64,000 bases of DNA from VXYL01 sp965200375 (lineage in GTDB: Bacteria > Pseudomonadota > Gammaproteobacteria > Pseudomonadales > Azotimanducaceae): assembly GCA_965200375.1 (NCBI GenBank), contig OZ241353.1, positions 3,534,001 to 3,598,000 of the forward strand, read 5' to 3'. The position numbers were made by a program, and so were the translations under genes. A model generated the notes under the pieces. The model had not been told where the DNA came from. It saw only the letters and a program-made list of their open reading frames with translations, and searched no databases. Numbering within the stretch: position 1 is the first letter of the stretch; each line of letters begins with the position of its first letter. Shown piece after piece: positions 1 to 8,738 of the stretch.

Positions 1-1783
1 CGGGCATGGGGGCGGTAAGGCCGCCTTTGATCTCCAAGAGGCCCGGCGGCGGCAGGCGGGGGAGTTCGGTGAGTTCCACGTCGAAGTCCGTGCCGTGGAC
101 GAGCCAGCGGTCTTCGGTGCCGGCGATGGCGAGTTGCAGGCGGCGGCCGTCGATTTCCAAGTCCACCTGGCCGCCTTCGACGCCGAAGACCGCCACGGTG
201 CGCGGTTCGTCTTCGTCGAGGGTCACTTGGAAGGTGCCGTCGCGTTGGGAGCGGTAGCCGACGGCGATCTCGTCGTCGCCGTGGCGGAACTTGGTGCGTT
301 CCGGGGGCATCATGGAGTTGCGCCAGCCGCTGCGGAAGGCGGCGAGGACCTTGGCGTTGGCGCGGTGGGCGGCTTGGGCGGCCATGGTGGCGGCGATCAC
401 CGCGTCCGAGAGGGATTGGGCGTCGAGTTCTCTGCGCCGTGGCGGATCGATGCGTTCGATGAAGTCCGTGGTGGTGTCGCCAGCCAGAAACGCGGGTTCG
501 CGCAGGGTGGCGACGAGGAAGTCGCGGTTGTGGCGCAGGCCCTGCAGCGCCGTCTGCTCCAAGGCGCGGGCGAGTTTGGCGGCGGCTTCCCGGCGGGTGG
601 GGGCGTGGGCGATGACCTTGGCGATCATCGGGTCGAACTCCACGGAGACTTCGCTGCCGGATTCCACGCCGGAATCGAAACGCGCCAAGCCGCCGGGCGC
701 GGGACGCCAGACCTCGATGGCGCCGGGGGACGGCAGGAAGTTGCGCGTGGGGTCTTCGGCATAGAGCCGGGCTTCGATGGCGTGGCCGTCGATGGCGAGA
801 TCGCCCTGGCCGTAGCCGAGCTCCTCGCCCTCGGCGATGCGCAGTTGCTCGCGCACCAGGTCGAGGCCGGTGATCTCTTCGGTGACGGGGTGTTCCACCT
901 GCAAGCGGGTGTTCACTTCGAGGAACCAGAATTGGTTGCCGTCGAGCAGGAACTCCACCGTGCCGGCGCTGGCATAGCCGATGCGCTTCGCGGCGGAAAC
1001 GGCCGCCGCGCCCATTTCCGCCCGCAGCTCGGGGTCAACGGCCGGCGAAGGCGCTTCCTCGATGATCTTCTGGTGGCGGCGCTGGATGGAACACTCGCGC
1101 TCGAACAGATGCACCACGTTGCCGTGGGTGTCGCCGAGGATCTGAATCTCCACGTGGCGGGCGGCCGTTATCCAACGTTCAAGGAACAGCGTGTCGTCGC
1201 CGAAGGCGGCGCCGGCTTCGCGCCGGGCGCCGGTGATGGCGGCATCGAGTTCGTCCGGCGATTCCACCACCCTCATGCCGCGCCCACCGCCGCCGGCGGA
1301 CGCCTTCACCAGCACCGGATAGCCGATCTGCTGCGCGGCGGCTTGGAAATCCTCGCCGGCTTTGAGTTCGATGGCCGGCAGCGTGGGCACCTCGGCTTCC
1401 ATGATCACGCGCTTTGCCGCCAGCTTGTCGCCCATCTGCTCGATGGCCTCCGGCGACGGCCCCACCCAGCGCATCCCCGCGTCCACCACCGCCTTGGCGA
1501 AAGCCGCGTTCTCGGAGAGGAACCCGTAGCCCGGATGCACCGCATCGGCACCCACGCGGCGGCAGGCGGTCAAGACCTTGCCCACATCCAAGTACGTTTG
1601 CGCGGATGTCGTGCCGTTCAAGGCGATGGCGGTATCCGCATCGCGCACGAAGGGGGCTCCAACGTCGCCGTCCGCGTAGATCGCCGCCGTGGAAATGCCC
1701 ATCTCGTGGGCGCTGCGAATGACGCGCCGGGCGATCTCGCCGCGATTGGCGACGAGCAGACGACGAATGGGCTTGATGGTCAT
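1..1783 (-). CDS. Biotin-dependent acyl-CoA carboxylase, alpha subunit (3' end off window)
   Basis: The ATP-dependent biotin carboxylase subunit of an acyl-CoA carboxylase (methylcrotonyl-, propionyl- or geranyl-CoA type), acting in the cytosol. The 594 visible residues begin MTIKPIRRLLVANRGEIARR, the usual start of biotin carboxylase domains. An ATP-grasp glycine loop KASAGGGGRGMRV lies near residue 160 and the active-site signature EVNTRLQVEHPVTE near residue 290. The remaining C-terminal part, which should carry the biotinyl domain with its AMKM-type lysine, lies beyond the left edge. It follows the beta subunit gene by 87 bp in the same direction, so the two probably form one enzyme. Substrate is not decidable from sequence. 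An HMG-CoA lyase-like gene in the same cluster is compatible with branched-chain acid breakdown, but that is inference. Confidence 0.93.
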   Translation of the reverse strand, partial: MTIKPIRRLLVANRGEIARRVIRSAHEMGISTAAIYADGDVGAPFVRDADTAIALNGTTSAQTYLDVGKVLTACRRVGADAVHPGYGFLSENAAFAKAVVDAGMRWVGPSPEAIEQMGDKLAAKRVIMEAEVPTLPAIELKAGEDFQAAAQQIGYPVLVKASAGGGGRGMRVVESPDELDAAITGARREAGAAFGDDTLFLERWITAARHVEIQILGDTHGNVVHLFERECSIQRRHQKIIEEAPSPAVDPELRAEMGAAAVSAAKRIGYASAGTVEFLLDGNQFWFLEVNTRLQVEHPVTEEITGLDLVREQLRIAEGEELGYGQGDLAIDGHAIEARLYAEDPTRNFLPSPGAIEVWRPAPGGLARFDSGVESGSEVSVEFDPMIAKVIAHAPTRREAAAKLARALEQTALQGLRHNRDFLVATLREPAFLAGDTTTDFIERIDPPRRRELDAQSLSDAVIAATMAAQAAHRANAKVLAAFRSGWRNSMMPPERTKFRHGDDEIAVGYRSQRDGTFQVTLDEDEPRTVAVFGVEGGQVDLEIDGRRLQLAIAGTEDRWLVHGTDFDVELTELPRLPPPGLLEIKGGLTAPMP

Positions 1784-1870
1784 CTGCTCACTCCTAGACC
1801 AACGATCGCGGCACATTTTCATGGGAGTTTTCGCATGGCGAAAACTCCGGGCGACGGCAAAGCCGTCGCA

Positions 1871-3553
1871 CTACATCCGCCACGTTCCGAACTCCTTCGT
1901 TCCCCGCACCTCGTTGTTGTGGCAGGCCGAGAGTGAAATCCCGATGAAGTCCCGGGTGTCCCGCGGATCGATCATCGCGTCGTCCGCCACCCGCGAGGTG
2001 GCGAATAGCCCCTTCGACTGTTCTTCGAGTTGCAGTTCCATGCGTTCGACGCGCTTGCCGTTGGCTTCTTCGTCGAACTCCAAGCCCCGGCGCTTGGCCG
2101 CTGCCCGCTGCACGATGGTCATCACGCCGGCCTGCTGCTTCGGCCCCATCACGGCGATCTTGGCGGTGGGCCAGGTGTAGGCGAAGCGGGTGCCGTAGGC
2201 GCGGCCGCTCATGCCGTAGTTGCCGGCGCCGTAGGAGGCGCCGACGATCACGGTGATGTGCGGCACCGTGGAGTTGGAGACGGCGTTGATCATCTTCGAG
2301 CCGTTCTTGGTGATGCCGCGCTGCTCGAAGTCCGTGCCGACGATGTAGCCGGTGATGTTGTGCAGGAACAGCAGCGGCACGTCGATCTGGTTGCAGAGCT
2401 GGATGAACTGGGAGGCCTTCTCCGAGGATTCGGACATCAGCACGCCGTTGTTGCCCAGAATGCCGATGGGATAGCCGTGGATGGAGGTCCAGCCGCATAC
2501 CAGCGTCGGGCCGTAGAGCGGCTTGAACTCCTCGAAGCGGGAGCCGTCCGCGGTGCGGGCGATCACTTCGCGCATGTCGAAGGGGATGGTCAGGTCCTCG
2601 CCGAGGATGCCGAGCAGTTCTTCGCTGTCGTAGACGGGCGAATCGGCTGGCAGCGTCGGCCCGGGGCCCTGCTTGCGCCAGTTCAGGTGCGCCACCACTT
2701 CCCGGCACAGGCGGATGCCGTCGAGTTCGTCTTCCGCCAGGTAGTCGCCGAGGCCGGACTTGGTGGTGTGCATCAGGGCGCCGCTCAGCTCCTCGCCGTC
2801 GGCGTCCTCGCCGGTGGCCATCTTCACCAGCGGCGGACCGCCGAGGGAAACCCGGGCCTGGTTGCGCACGAAGATGTTGTAGTCGCTCATGCCCGGCTGG
2901 TAGGCGCCGCCAGCCGTGGAGACGCCGAACACCACGGAGATGGTGGGAATGCGCATCTTCGAGAGTTCGGTGATCTCGTAGAACAAGCGTCCGGATTCGG
3001 CGAAGTGGCCGGTGGCGCCGCGCATTCCTTCCAGAAGGTACTTGGTGTACGCCTCGCGGTCGTCGATGCTCGGTGCCTGGCTCGGCCCGCCGCGCCCGCC
3101 GCCGCCGCGCAGGTCCGCCCCGGCGGACTCCACGAACTGCACGTAGGGCATGCGGTTCTCGCGGGCGATCTCCAGGCCGCGCATCAGCTTCTTCGAGTTG
3201 TAGTGGTTCATGGCGCCGGCCTGCACCGAGGGATCGTGGCCGAGAATCACGCACTCGACGCCGGAAATGACGCCGATGCCGACGATGAAGCCGGAGCCCA
3301 AGTTGAAGTGGGAGTTCCAGGCCGCGAGCGGACTGATTTCGAGGAACGGCGAGTCCGGGTCCAGCACGTGCGCCACCCGCTCGCGCACCGCCATCTTGTT
3401 GCGCGAACGCAGCCGCGCCATGGCTTCCTCGCCGCCGCCTTTGGCGGCCTCGGCGTAGAGCTCGTCGAGGAAGGCGAGCTTCGCCAGCATCTCCTGGCGG
3501 TTCTTCTGGAACTGCTCGCCCTTGGTGTCGAGCCGGGACTGGATGACGGACAA
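1871..3553 (-). CDS. Acyl-CoA carboxylase, carboxyltransferase (beta) subunit
   Basis: A 560-residue carboxyltransferase that moves the carboxyl group from carboxybiotin to an acyl-CoA. Length and sequence fit the methylcrotonyl/propionyl/geranyl-CoA carboxylase beta family. Both crotonase-fold halves are visible: the N-terminal half with FVESAGADLRGGGGRGG (near residues 141-157) and VFGVSTAGGAYQPGMSDY, and the C-terminal half with HNITGYIVGTDFEQRGI and GASYGAGNYGMSGRAY, which line the CoA and biotin pockets. It starts 10 bp after the stop of the glutathione S-transferase gene and is followed by the alpha subunit gene, so the three are likely cotranscribed. The substrate is unproven; methylcrotonyl-CoA is the simplest reading. 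Confidence 0.93.
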   Translation of the reverse strand: MSVIQSRLDTKGEQFQKNRQEMLAKLAFLDELYAEAAKGGGEEAMARLRSRNKMAVRERVAHVLDPDSPFLEISPLAAWNSHFNLGSGFIVGIGVISGVECVILGHDPSVQAGAMNHYNSKKLMRGLEIARENRMPYVQFVESAGADLRGGGGRGGPSQAPSIDDREAYTKYLLEGMRGATGHFAESGRLFYEITELSKMRIPTISVVFGVSTAGGAYQPGMSDYNIFVRNQARVSLGGPPLVKMATGEDADGEELSGALMHTTKSGLGDYLAEDELDGIRLCREVVAHLNWRKQGPGPTLPADSPVYDSEELLGILGEDLTIPFDMREVIARTADGSRFEEFKPLYGPTLVCGWTSIHGYPIGILGNNGVLMSESSEKASQFIQLCNQIDVPLLFLHNITGYIVGTDFEQRGITKNGSKMINAVSNSTVPHITVIVGASYGAGNYGMSGRAYGTRFAYTWPTAKIAVMGPKQQAGVMTIVQRAAAKRRGLEFDEEANGKRVERMELQLEEQSKGLFATSRVADDAMIDPRDTRDFIGISLSACHNNEVRGTKEFGTWRM

Positions 3554-3563
3554 CGCTAGCTCC

Positions 3564-4175
3564 TCAAATCTCGAAGACCTTCCGGTACGCCGGGCGCTGG
3601 GTCACCAAATCCCAGTAGCGCTTGACGTTGGGCGTGAACACTTCCTCGATGTCCAGCGAGTTGGCGAGCACCACGCAGTAGACGATGCAGACATCGGCGA
3701 TGGTGAAGCGGCCGGAGCAGAGATACTCGCGGTCTTCCAGCGCCCGCTCGACGCTTCTCATGCGGTGCAGGAACCACTTGCGGTAGTCGCTGGCCACCTG
3801 CGGGTTGCGCTTCTCCTCCGGTTCCAGCCGCGTGTAGCGCAGCACCAGCGTCTGCGGAAACGTCAGCGTCGCGTCGCTGCGGTGCAGCCAGTTCAGGTAG
3901 GCGCCGTAGTCCGCCTCGTCCTTGCCCACGGCCAGATCCGTCGGACCGTACTTGTCCACCAAGTACTGGCAGATGCCGGCGGATTCGGTCATCACCAGGT
4001 CGCCGTCGGTCATCGCCGGCACGGTGCCCAAGGGGTTCACGGCCAAGTATTTCTTGTGCAGATAGCGCGGCGGGAAAGGCATCACCTCCAGATCGTAGGG
4101 CAGGCCCATCTCCTCCAGCGTCCAGAGCGGTCGCATGGAGCGGGCGCGGGTGCAGTGGTAGAGCTTGATGTTCAC
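3564..4175 (-). CDS. Glutathione S-transferase family protein
   Basis: A 203-residue cytosolic glutathione S-transferase. The thioredoxin-like N-terminal domain starts MNIKLYHCTRARSMRPLWTL, with a candidate catalytic serine in RSMRP. The cis-proline segment GTVPAM near residues 50-55 and the glutathione-binding ES pair in MTESAGICQYL near residue 65 are present. The rest is the all-helical C-terminal domain. It sits 10 bp upstream of the carboxylase beta gene, so it is probably in that operon. A role in detoxifying a reactive acyl-CoA or xenobiotic intermediate is a guess. The substrate cannot be read from the sequence. Confidence 0.88.
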   Translation of the reverse strand: MNIKLYHCTRARSMRPLWTLEEMGLPYDLEVMPFPPRYLHKKYLAVNPLGTVPAMTDGDLVMTESAGICQYLVDKYGPTDLAVGKDEADYGAYLNWLHRSDATLTFPQTLVLRYTRLEPEEKRNPQVASDYRKWFLHRMRSVERALEDREYLCSGRFTIADVCIVYCVVLANSLDIEEVFTPNVKRYWDLVTQRPAYRKVFEI

Positions 4176-4218
4176 GTCGGTTCCCCGAAAAGCGGTGTTT
4201 TCCCGCGCAGTTGGCCGG

Positions 4219-4413
4219 CTAGGCCGCGATGAACTCCGGCGGCGTGCGGAACGCCAGGATCAGCGCCGCGATCCAGCCGATCACGGTCCAGCCGAGCAGC
4301 AGGTTCACGAAGAAGCAGACGCCCGTAGGCACCCGCCGCACCAGCGCGATGCTCGTCGGCAGCAGATAGCCGATGGTCAGCACCGAAAGCAGGAGGGCCG
4401 TGAGAGTCCTCAC
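4219..4413 (-). CDS. Small membrane protein, superinfection immunity-like
   Basis: A 64-residue protein made of two hydrophobic helices joined by a short RRVPTGV turn; the second helix contains LLLGWTVIGWIAALILAF. The pattern of a first helix, a short linker and then NLLLGWTVIGW is typical of the superinfection immunity (Imm) family of small inner-membrane proteins, although most chromosomal members have no proven phage role. The GTG start overlaps the stop of the upstream HMG-CoA lyase-like gene (GTGA), so translation is probably coupled. It lies within a metabolic operon, not beside phage genes. Confidence 0.72.
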   Translation of the reverse strand: MRTLTALLLSVLTIGYLLPTSIALVRRVPTGVCFFVNLLLGWTVIGWIAALILAFRTPPEFIAA

Positions 4414-5516
4414 GCGGTGGCCCGCTCGCCGTCGATGAGGGCGCTGCCCTGCTGCCAGGGCGAGATCTGTCCTTCGTACACGGCTGGCCCCTTGCGGAAG
4501 TGCGCCGCTTCCTCCAACGTCTCCACGAAAGGCATGTTCAGCGGATACATATCCCGCTGTTCCTGGGGCCGGGGGCCGCCTTTGGAGACGTGCCCCCACA
4601 GCGGGTGGCCCACCACTTCCTCGGCGATGGCCGCGGCCTCGATGAGCTTGTCCAGGTCGTAGCCGGTCTCGATGCCCATCTCGTGGCAGAGGTGTACGAA
4701 ATCCTCCGTCGGCACATGGCCGGCGGCGCGGCCGTTGCCGCAGTACGGGCAGCCGCCCATGCCGCCGATGGAGGTGTCGAACTCCGTGGCGCCGAGCATC
4801 AGCGCTTCGTAGAAGCTGGCCATGGTGGCGCCCCGGGTGTTGTGCAGATGCATGTGGAAGGTCTCGACTTCCGGCCAGCGGTCGCGGATGGCGGCGATGG
4901 TCTCCCGCACCTCGTGGGGCATGTTCCAGCCCATCGCGTCCAGGAACGACACCTTCTTCACCGGGATGCCGGCGGCATGCCACTTGTCCACCATCAGCGC
5001 CAGCAGTTCCATGCGCTGTTCGAGGCTGAACGGCCCCTCGAAGTTGGAGCCGAAGGGGTTGCCGAGGGCCACCGAGGCGGCCTCGGCGCCGGCCGCCTTG
5101 GCGCCGGCGATGGACGCATCCATGCCGGCTACCTGCTGCGCCTGGGTGCGGTTGTAGTTGCGGCGGGCGAAGGAGTCGCACAGCTCCACGTGGGTGCCGA
5201 AGCGCCGCCCGCGCACATCGATCTTGGGGTAGTAGGCGTCCGCCCGGTCGAAGCCCTTCTTGTTGAACACCGCCGCGGTGTACTTGACGCCGGGCTTGGG
5301 CACGAAGCGCTCCGCGATCTCGTCGATGCAGGCCATGGACGGCGTCCACTTGGGGTGGGCGAAGGAACCGATGGAGATCACCTTGGCGCCGGTCTCGCCG
5401 AGGGCGTCGAGCAGCCGCAGCTTGTCGGCGACCGGGATGTCCGGGCTTTCGATCTGCAAGCCCTCGCGCATGGTGTCGTCGGTGATGGCGACGCTCTTCG
5501 GCAGCATGGACGTCAT
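4410..5516 (-). CDS. HMG-CoA lyase-like (DRE-TIM) aldolase
   Basis: A 368-residue DRE-TIM metallolyase of the hydroxymethylglutaryl-CoA lyase group, longer than the roughly 300 residues usual for that enzyme. The N-terminal active-site strand reads TDDTMREGLQ (residues 12-21) instead of the usual VGPRDGLQ. The metal-binding HxH is HMHLHN (221-226). The catalytic cysteine loop reads GGMGGCPYCGNG (251-262), whereas true HMG-CoA lyases have GGLGGCPYAPGASGN. The fold and metal chemistry are therefore clear, but the substrate may not be HMG-CoA. Its stop overlaps the start of the next small gene, and it is the first gene of the cluster that ends with the acyl-CoA carboxylase subunits. Confidence 0.82.
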   Translation of the reverse strand: MTSMLPKSVAITDDTMREGLQIESPDIPVADKLRLLDALGETGAKVISIGSFAHPKWTPSMACIDEIAERFVPKPGVKYTAAVFNKKGFDRADAYYPKIDVRGRRFGTHVELCDSFARRNYNRTQAQQVAGMDASIAGAKAAGAEAASVALGNPFGSNFEGPFSLEQRMELLALMVDKWHAAGIPVKKVSFLDAMGWNMPHEVRETIAAIRDRWPEVETFHMHLHNTRGATMASFYEALMLGATEFDTSIGGMGGCPYCGNGRAAGHVPTEDFVHLCHEMGIETGYDLDKLIEAAAIAEEVVGHPLWGHVSKGGPRPQEQRDMYPLNMPFVETLEEAAHFRKGPAVYEGQISPWQQGSALIDGERATA

Positions 5517-5664
5517 GGCATGGGCCTGTGGTTGCGGACGCCCTTTGTAGCAAGTTTGGCGGCGCTGCGTCTACCGATGCGCCGCCAGGCGCGAGCAAGG
5601 CATGGCCGCCGTGCGGCACAATGGGCGCCGGCCTGCGAACGTCCAATCCACGAAGAGGATCCAC

Positions 5665-6198
5665 ATGGCCATCGGGCGCGAGCTGGCTGCAAGACGCTCT
5701 CGCCGTCGGACACGGCGCATGCGGTGGAGCGGCGTTGCGGCGGCGCTGGGCACCGCTGCATGCGGCGGACCGCTGGGGCCGTTCGCCGGCGGCGAGCTGT
5801 CGGGCGCGAGCGCCGAACCGCCAGCGGCATGGGGCGCGGTGCCCGACACCGTGCAGCTCGAAGTGCGGCCCGCCGAACCCTACTCGGTGAACGTATGGGC
5901 CGTAGCCATCGGCCGCCACCTCTACGTGGCCACCGGCCCCGAAGGCTCCGCCTGGAGCAGCCGCCTGCAACGGGAAGACGGCGTTCGGGTGCGCATCGCT
6001 GGCGCCGTATACCCGCTGCGGGCCAGCGTGGTAGAGGATGCCGCCGAGCGCCAGCGGGTGGTCGCCGCCTACCTCGGCAAGTACGGCGCCGCGGATGGCG
6101 AAGAAGCTTCCGGCCTGGTGCGCCGTCGTCGCCAGCAGGCGATGGAGGAAGCCTTGGACAACGTCCGCGGCACCATCTATCGATTGCAGCCGCGCTAG
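5665..6198 (+). CDS. Hypothetical protein, probable lipoprotein
   Basis: A 177-residue protein that I do not recognise with confidence. The start chosen follows AAGAGGA. An arginine-rich N-terminus is followed by a hydrophobic stretch ending LGTAAC near residue 31, which resembles a lipobox and suggests export and lipid attachment. The mature part contains DTVQLEVRPAEPYSVNVWAV followed by GRHLYVATG, beta-rich and reminiscent of small FMN-binding split-barrel or DUF2255-type proteins, but this is weak. The C-terminus is helical and charged (RRRRQQAMEEALDNVR). It is transcribed alone, divergent from the HMG-CoA lyase-like operon and convergent with the ankyrin gene. Confidence 0.6.
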   Translation: MAIGRELAARRSRRRTRRMRWSGVAAALGTAACGGPLGPFAGGELSGASAEPPAAWGAVPDTVQLEVRPAEPYSVNVWAVAIGRHLYVATGPEGSAWSSRLQREDGVRVRIAGAVYPLRASVVEDAAERQRVVAAYLGKYGAADGEEASGLVRRRRQQAMEEALDNVRGTIYRLQPR

Positions 6199-6278
6199 TA
6201 CCAAAGCCACATTGGAGTGATGGTCCAGATCGGCACCCGTGTCGCCAGCTCATCCGTCATTGCAGTCGGGTTGGCCCA

Positions 6279-7394
6279 CTAGCGGGTACCGTCCAGGACG
6301 GACTGCCACGCGGCATCGCGCTTGCGGCTGGCGATGTCCCGCGGCGTGGCGCCCCGCTTGTCCGCCCGGTCCAGGTCCGCTCCGGTCGCCGCCAGAAGAT
6401 CGACGACTGCACGCAGTTTCCGTTTGTCCTTCACGCTGGAGCGGAGTGCCGAGGCCAGAGGCGTCGCGCCGCTGTCGTCCTGGGCGTCCACCGGCGCCCC
6501 ATGCTCCAAGAGCAATCCGGCGATGGCGGCGAAGCCGGCCTTGGCGGCGCAGTGCAGGGCCGTCTGGCCCTTGTGGTTGCGCGCGTCCACGGCCGCGCCG
6601 GCGGCCAGCAGCGCCCGCACCCGGTCCAAGTTGCCGCCGCGGTCGCCGCGGCAGGCGAAGACCAAGGGCGGCCAGCCGCCTTCGGGACGATCCGGGCCGC
6701 AGTCCACGCCGTGGGCTTCGAGCAGCGCCACCATCTCAAGGCTGTCGACGCCTCTGCGCGGCGGTTCCACGTCCGCCGGCGGCAATCCCGCCGCGAACAG
6801 CTCGGCGAGAATGTCCGGGCGGTTCCGCCAGATGCAGAACCGGCCCAGCCAGAAGCCGTGGGGGCGGGGATCCGCGCCCTCGGCGAGCAGCAGGCGCACC
6901 AGCGCCAGATGGCCGGGGCTCGCGGCGTAGTGCAGCGCCGTGGCGCGGACGTTCCCGTCGTGCTGGGCGTACTCGGCGGTCGCCAGGCTCGGCTGGGCCC
7001 GCAGCTGCGCTCGCGCCGCGGCCTCGTCGCCCAGGAACACCACGGTCGGGAAGTCTCTGGCGGCGCCGCGCTCCCGAAGCAGCGCCGCCACCGCCTCGTG
7101 GCCGCGCCAGAGCGCGGCGCAGTAGGGCGTGACCTCCACCAAGAGCGGAGTGAAGTGGCAGCCCCGGGCGTCGATGTCCGCGCCCCGCCCAAGCAGCTCG
7201 GCAACGACGGCAGACCGCCCCCGATACGCGGCCTCCCAGAGCATCGTGCGCCCGTGGGATCCCACCCGCCGCACCCAGTCGGGCCGTTCGGCCAGCACCT
7301 GGCGCACGGTCGCCAGGTCGCCCCGGCCGGCGGCGCCGACGGCGATCTTGAGAAAGTCGCTGGCCTTGCCGGTCAGGCCGCTTGGCGAGGGCAC
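6279..7394 (-). CDS. Ankyrin repeat protein
   Basis: A 371-residue protein composed almost wholly of ankyrin repeats. Recognisable repeat units include GRTMLWEAAYRGRSAVVAEL, the TALHYAASPGHLALVRLLL unit and GQTALHCAAKAGFAAIAGLL, each followed by a GADxxA or GAxVDA turn. About seven to eight units can be picked out. The final unit ends RGATPRDIASRKRD, a typical capping sequence. No catalytic domain, membrane helix or signal peptide is visible, so the role is presumably protein binding in the cytosol. It is monocistronic, divergent from pgk across 144 bp. Ankyrin proteins are frequent in host-associated bacteria, but a single one is no proof of that lifestyle. Confidence 0.9.
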   Translation of the reverse strand: MPSPSGLTGKASDFLKIAVGAAGRGDLATVRQVLAERPDWVRRVGSHGRTMLWEAAYRGRSAVVAELLGRGADIDARGCHFTPLLVEVTPYCAALWRGHEAVAALLRERGAARDFPTVVFLGDEAAARAQLRAQPSLATAEYAQHDGNVRATALHYAASPGHLALVRLLLAEGADPRPHGFWLGRFCIWRNRPDILAELFAAGLPPADVEPPRRGVDSLEMVALLEAHGVDCGPDRPEGGWPPLVFACRGDRGGNLDRVRALLAAGAAVDARNHKGQTALHCAAKAGFAAIAGLLLEHGAPVDAQDDSGATPLASALRSSVKDKRKLRAVVDLLAATGADLDRADKRGATPRDIASRKRDAAWQSVLDGTR

Positions 7395-7538
7395 GCAAGC
7401 TACTGCCGCAGCACGGGAGCGGGAGCATATCAGCCGGTCCCGCAGACGTGCCTCGGCCCGCCGAGCGCCGGCGTCGAGGTGCTACGCTTGCGGCCGCGGT
7501 ACCAAGGCAGCGTATCCCGCTTGAGTCGAGGAGCAGGC

Positions 7539-8738
7539 GTGCCCAATTCCACGAGGCCCGTGCTGCCGTTGCTGGCGGACCGCTCTCTCGAAGGCAGGAC
7601 GGTGCTGCTGCGGGAGGACCTCAACGTCCCCCTGCAGGATGGCCGCGTGGCCAACGCCGCCCGCTTGGACGCCGCCCTGCCGACGGTCCGCTACTGCCTC
7701 GGCCACGGTGCCGGCGTGCTGCTGATCTCCCACCTCGGCCGGCCCGTGCCAGCGCGGCCGGACGCCGCTCTGTCGCTGACGCCGGTTGCGGCGGCGCTCG
7801 CCGCGGCGCTCGGCCGTCCGGTGCCGCTGGTGAAGAACTGGCACCGCGGCGTTCGGGTGCCGCCAGGCGCCGTGGCGCTGCTCGAGAACATCCGCTTCGA
7901 GCCCGGCGAGGAGGCCAACGATGCGGCCCTGGGGCAAGCGCTGGCGGACCTCGGGGATCTCTACGTCCTGGACGCCTTCGCCACGGCCCACCGCGCCCAC
8001 GCCTCGACCTGCGCAGCCGTCCAAGCGGCCCGGGACGCCTGCGCCGGACCGCTGCTGGCGGCCGAACTCGAGGCATTGCACAGAGCCCTTGCCCGGCCGG
8101 CACGGCCGTTGGTGGCCATCGTCGGCGGCGCCAAGGTCTCCACCAAGATGGAAGTGCTCGAGTCGCTGGCCGCCAGGGCGGACAGCCTGATCGTCGGCGG
8201 CGGCATCGGCAACACCTTCCTCATGGCTGCCGGCAAGCCGGTGGGCGCGTCGCTGGCGGAACCGGACCAGCTGGAGGCGGCGCGACGGATCATGGCCGAG
8301 GTGGAGGCGCCGCTGGCGGTGGACGTGATGACCGGCCGCGGCCTTCCCGGCGAACTCGACCCTGCGGCGCCGGCGCGCCTGCGGCTGGTGGACGAAGTGC
8401 CGGCGGACGAATGCATCCTGGACCTCGGCCCCGAGACCGTGCGCCGCCTGCGGCCCGTGCTCGCGGGCGCCGGGACGATACTGTGGAACGGACCCGTGGG
8501 CGTGTGCGAACTCGATCAGTTCGGCGAAGGCACCCGTCTGCTTGGCGCCGAGGTGGCCAGTGCGGCGGCCTACTCCGTCGCCGGCGGCGGCGACACCCTG
8601 GCGGCGGTGGACAAGTACCGGCTGCGGGAAGGCATCTCCTACCTCTCCACGGGCGGCGGCGCGTTCACGGAGTTCGTGGCCGGACGCGAGTTGCCGGCAG
8701 TCGCGGCCTTGTTGGCGCGTACGGAGCCGACGCCGTGA
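7539..8738 (+). CDS. pgk: Phosphoglycerate kinase
   Basis: Glycolytic and gluconeogenic enzyme interconverting 1,3-bisphosphoglycerate plus ADP and 3-phosphoglycerate plus ATP. The 399-residue length is normal. Family signatures are visible: VLLREDLNVPLQDG near residue 20, ISHLGRP, LLENIRFEPGEEAND, AIVGGAKVSTKMEVL, TILWNGPVGVCE, and the C-terminal nucleotide-binding GGGDTLAAVDKY and STGGGAFTEF. I chose the GTG start because an AGGAG lies 7 bases upstream and the length then matches the family; the reading frame is open much further upstream without homology. The stop overlaps the start of the FAD-linked dehydrogenase gene (GTGA). There is no gap or fba next to it, unlike many proteobacteria. 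Confidence 0.96.
   Translation: MPNSTRPVLPLLADRSLEGRTVLLREDLNVPLQDGRVANAARLDAALPTVRYCLGHGAGVLLISHLGRPVPARPDAALSLTPVAAALAAALGRPVPLVKNWHRGVRVPPGAVALLENIRFEPGEEANDAALGQALADLGDLYVLDAFATAHRAHASTCAAVQAARDACAGPLLAAELEALHRALARPARPLVAIVGGAKVSTKMEVLESLAARADSLIVGGGIGNTFLMAAGKPVGASLAEPDQLEAARRIMAEVEAPLAVDVMTGRGLPGELDPAAPARLRLVDEVPADECILDLGPETVRRLRPVLAGAGTILWNGPVGVCELDQFGEGTRLLGAEVASAAAYSVAGGGDTLAAVDKYRLREGISYLSTGGGAFTEFVAGRELPAVAALLARTEPTP

Noticed and set aside
95..1936. Long plus-strand open frame opposite the carboxylase alpha gene
   Set aside because: The minus-strand translation matches biotin carboxylase throughout. The plus frame is histidine- and glycine-rich shadow sequence typical of high-GC DNA.
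4500..7538. Continuous plus frame upstream of pgk
   Set aside because: Only the part from 7,539 matches phosphoglycerate kinase. The rest is antisense to real genes and has no likeness.
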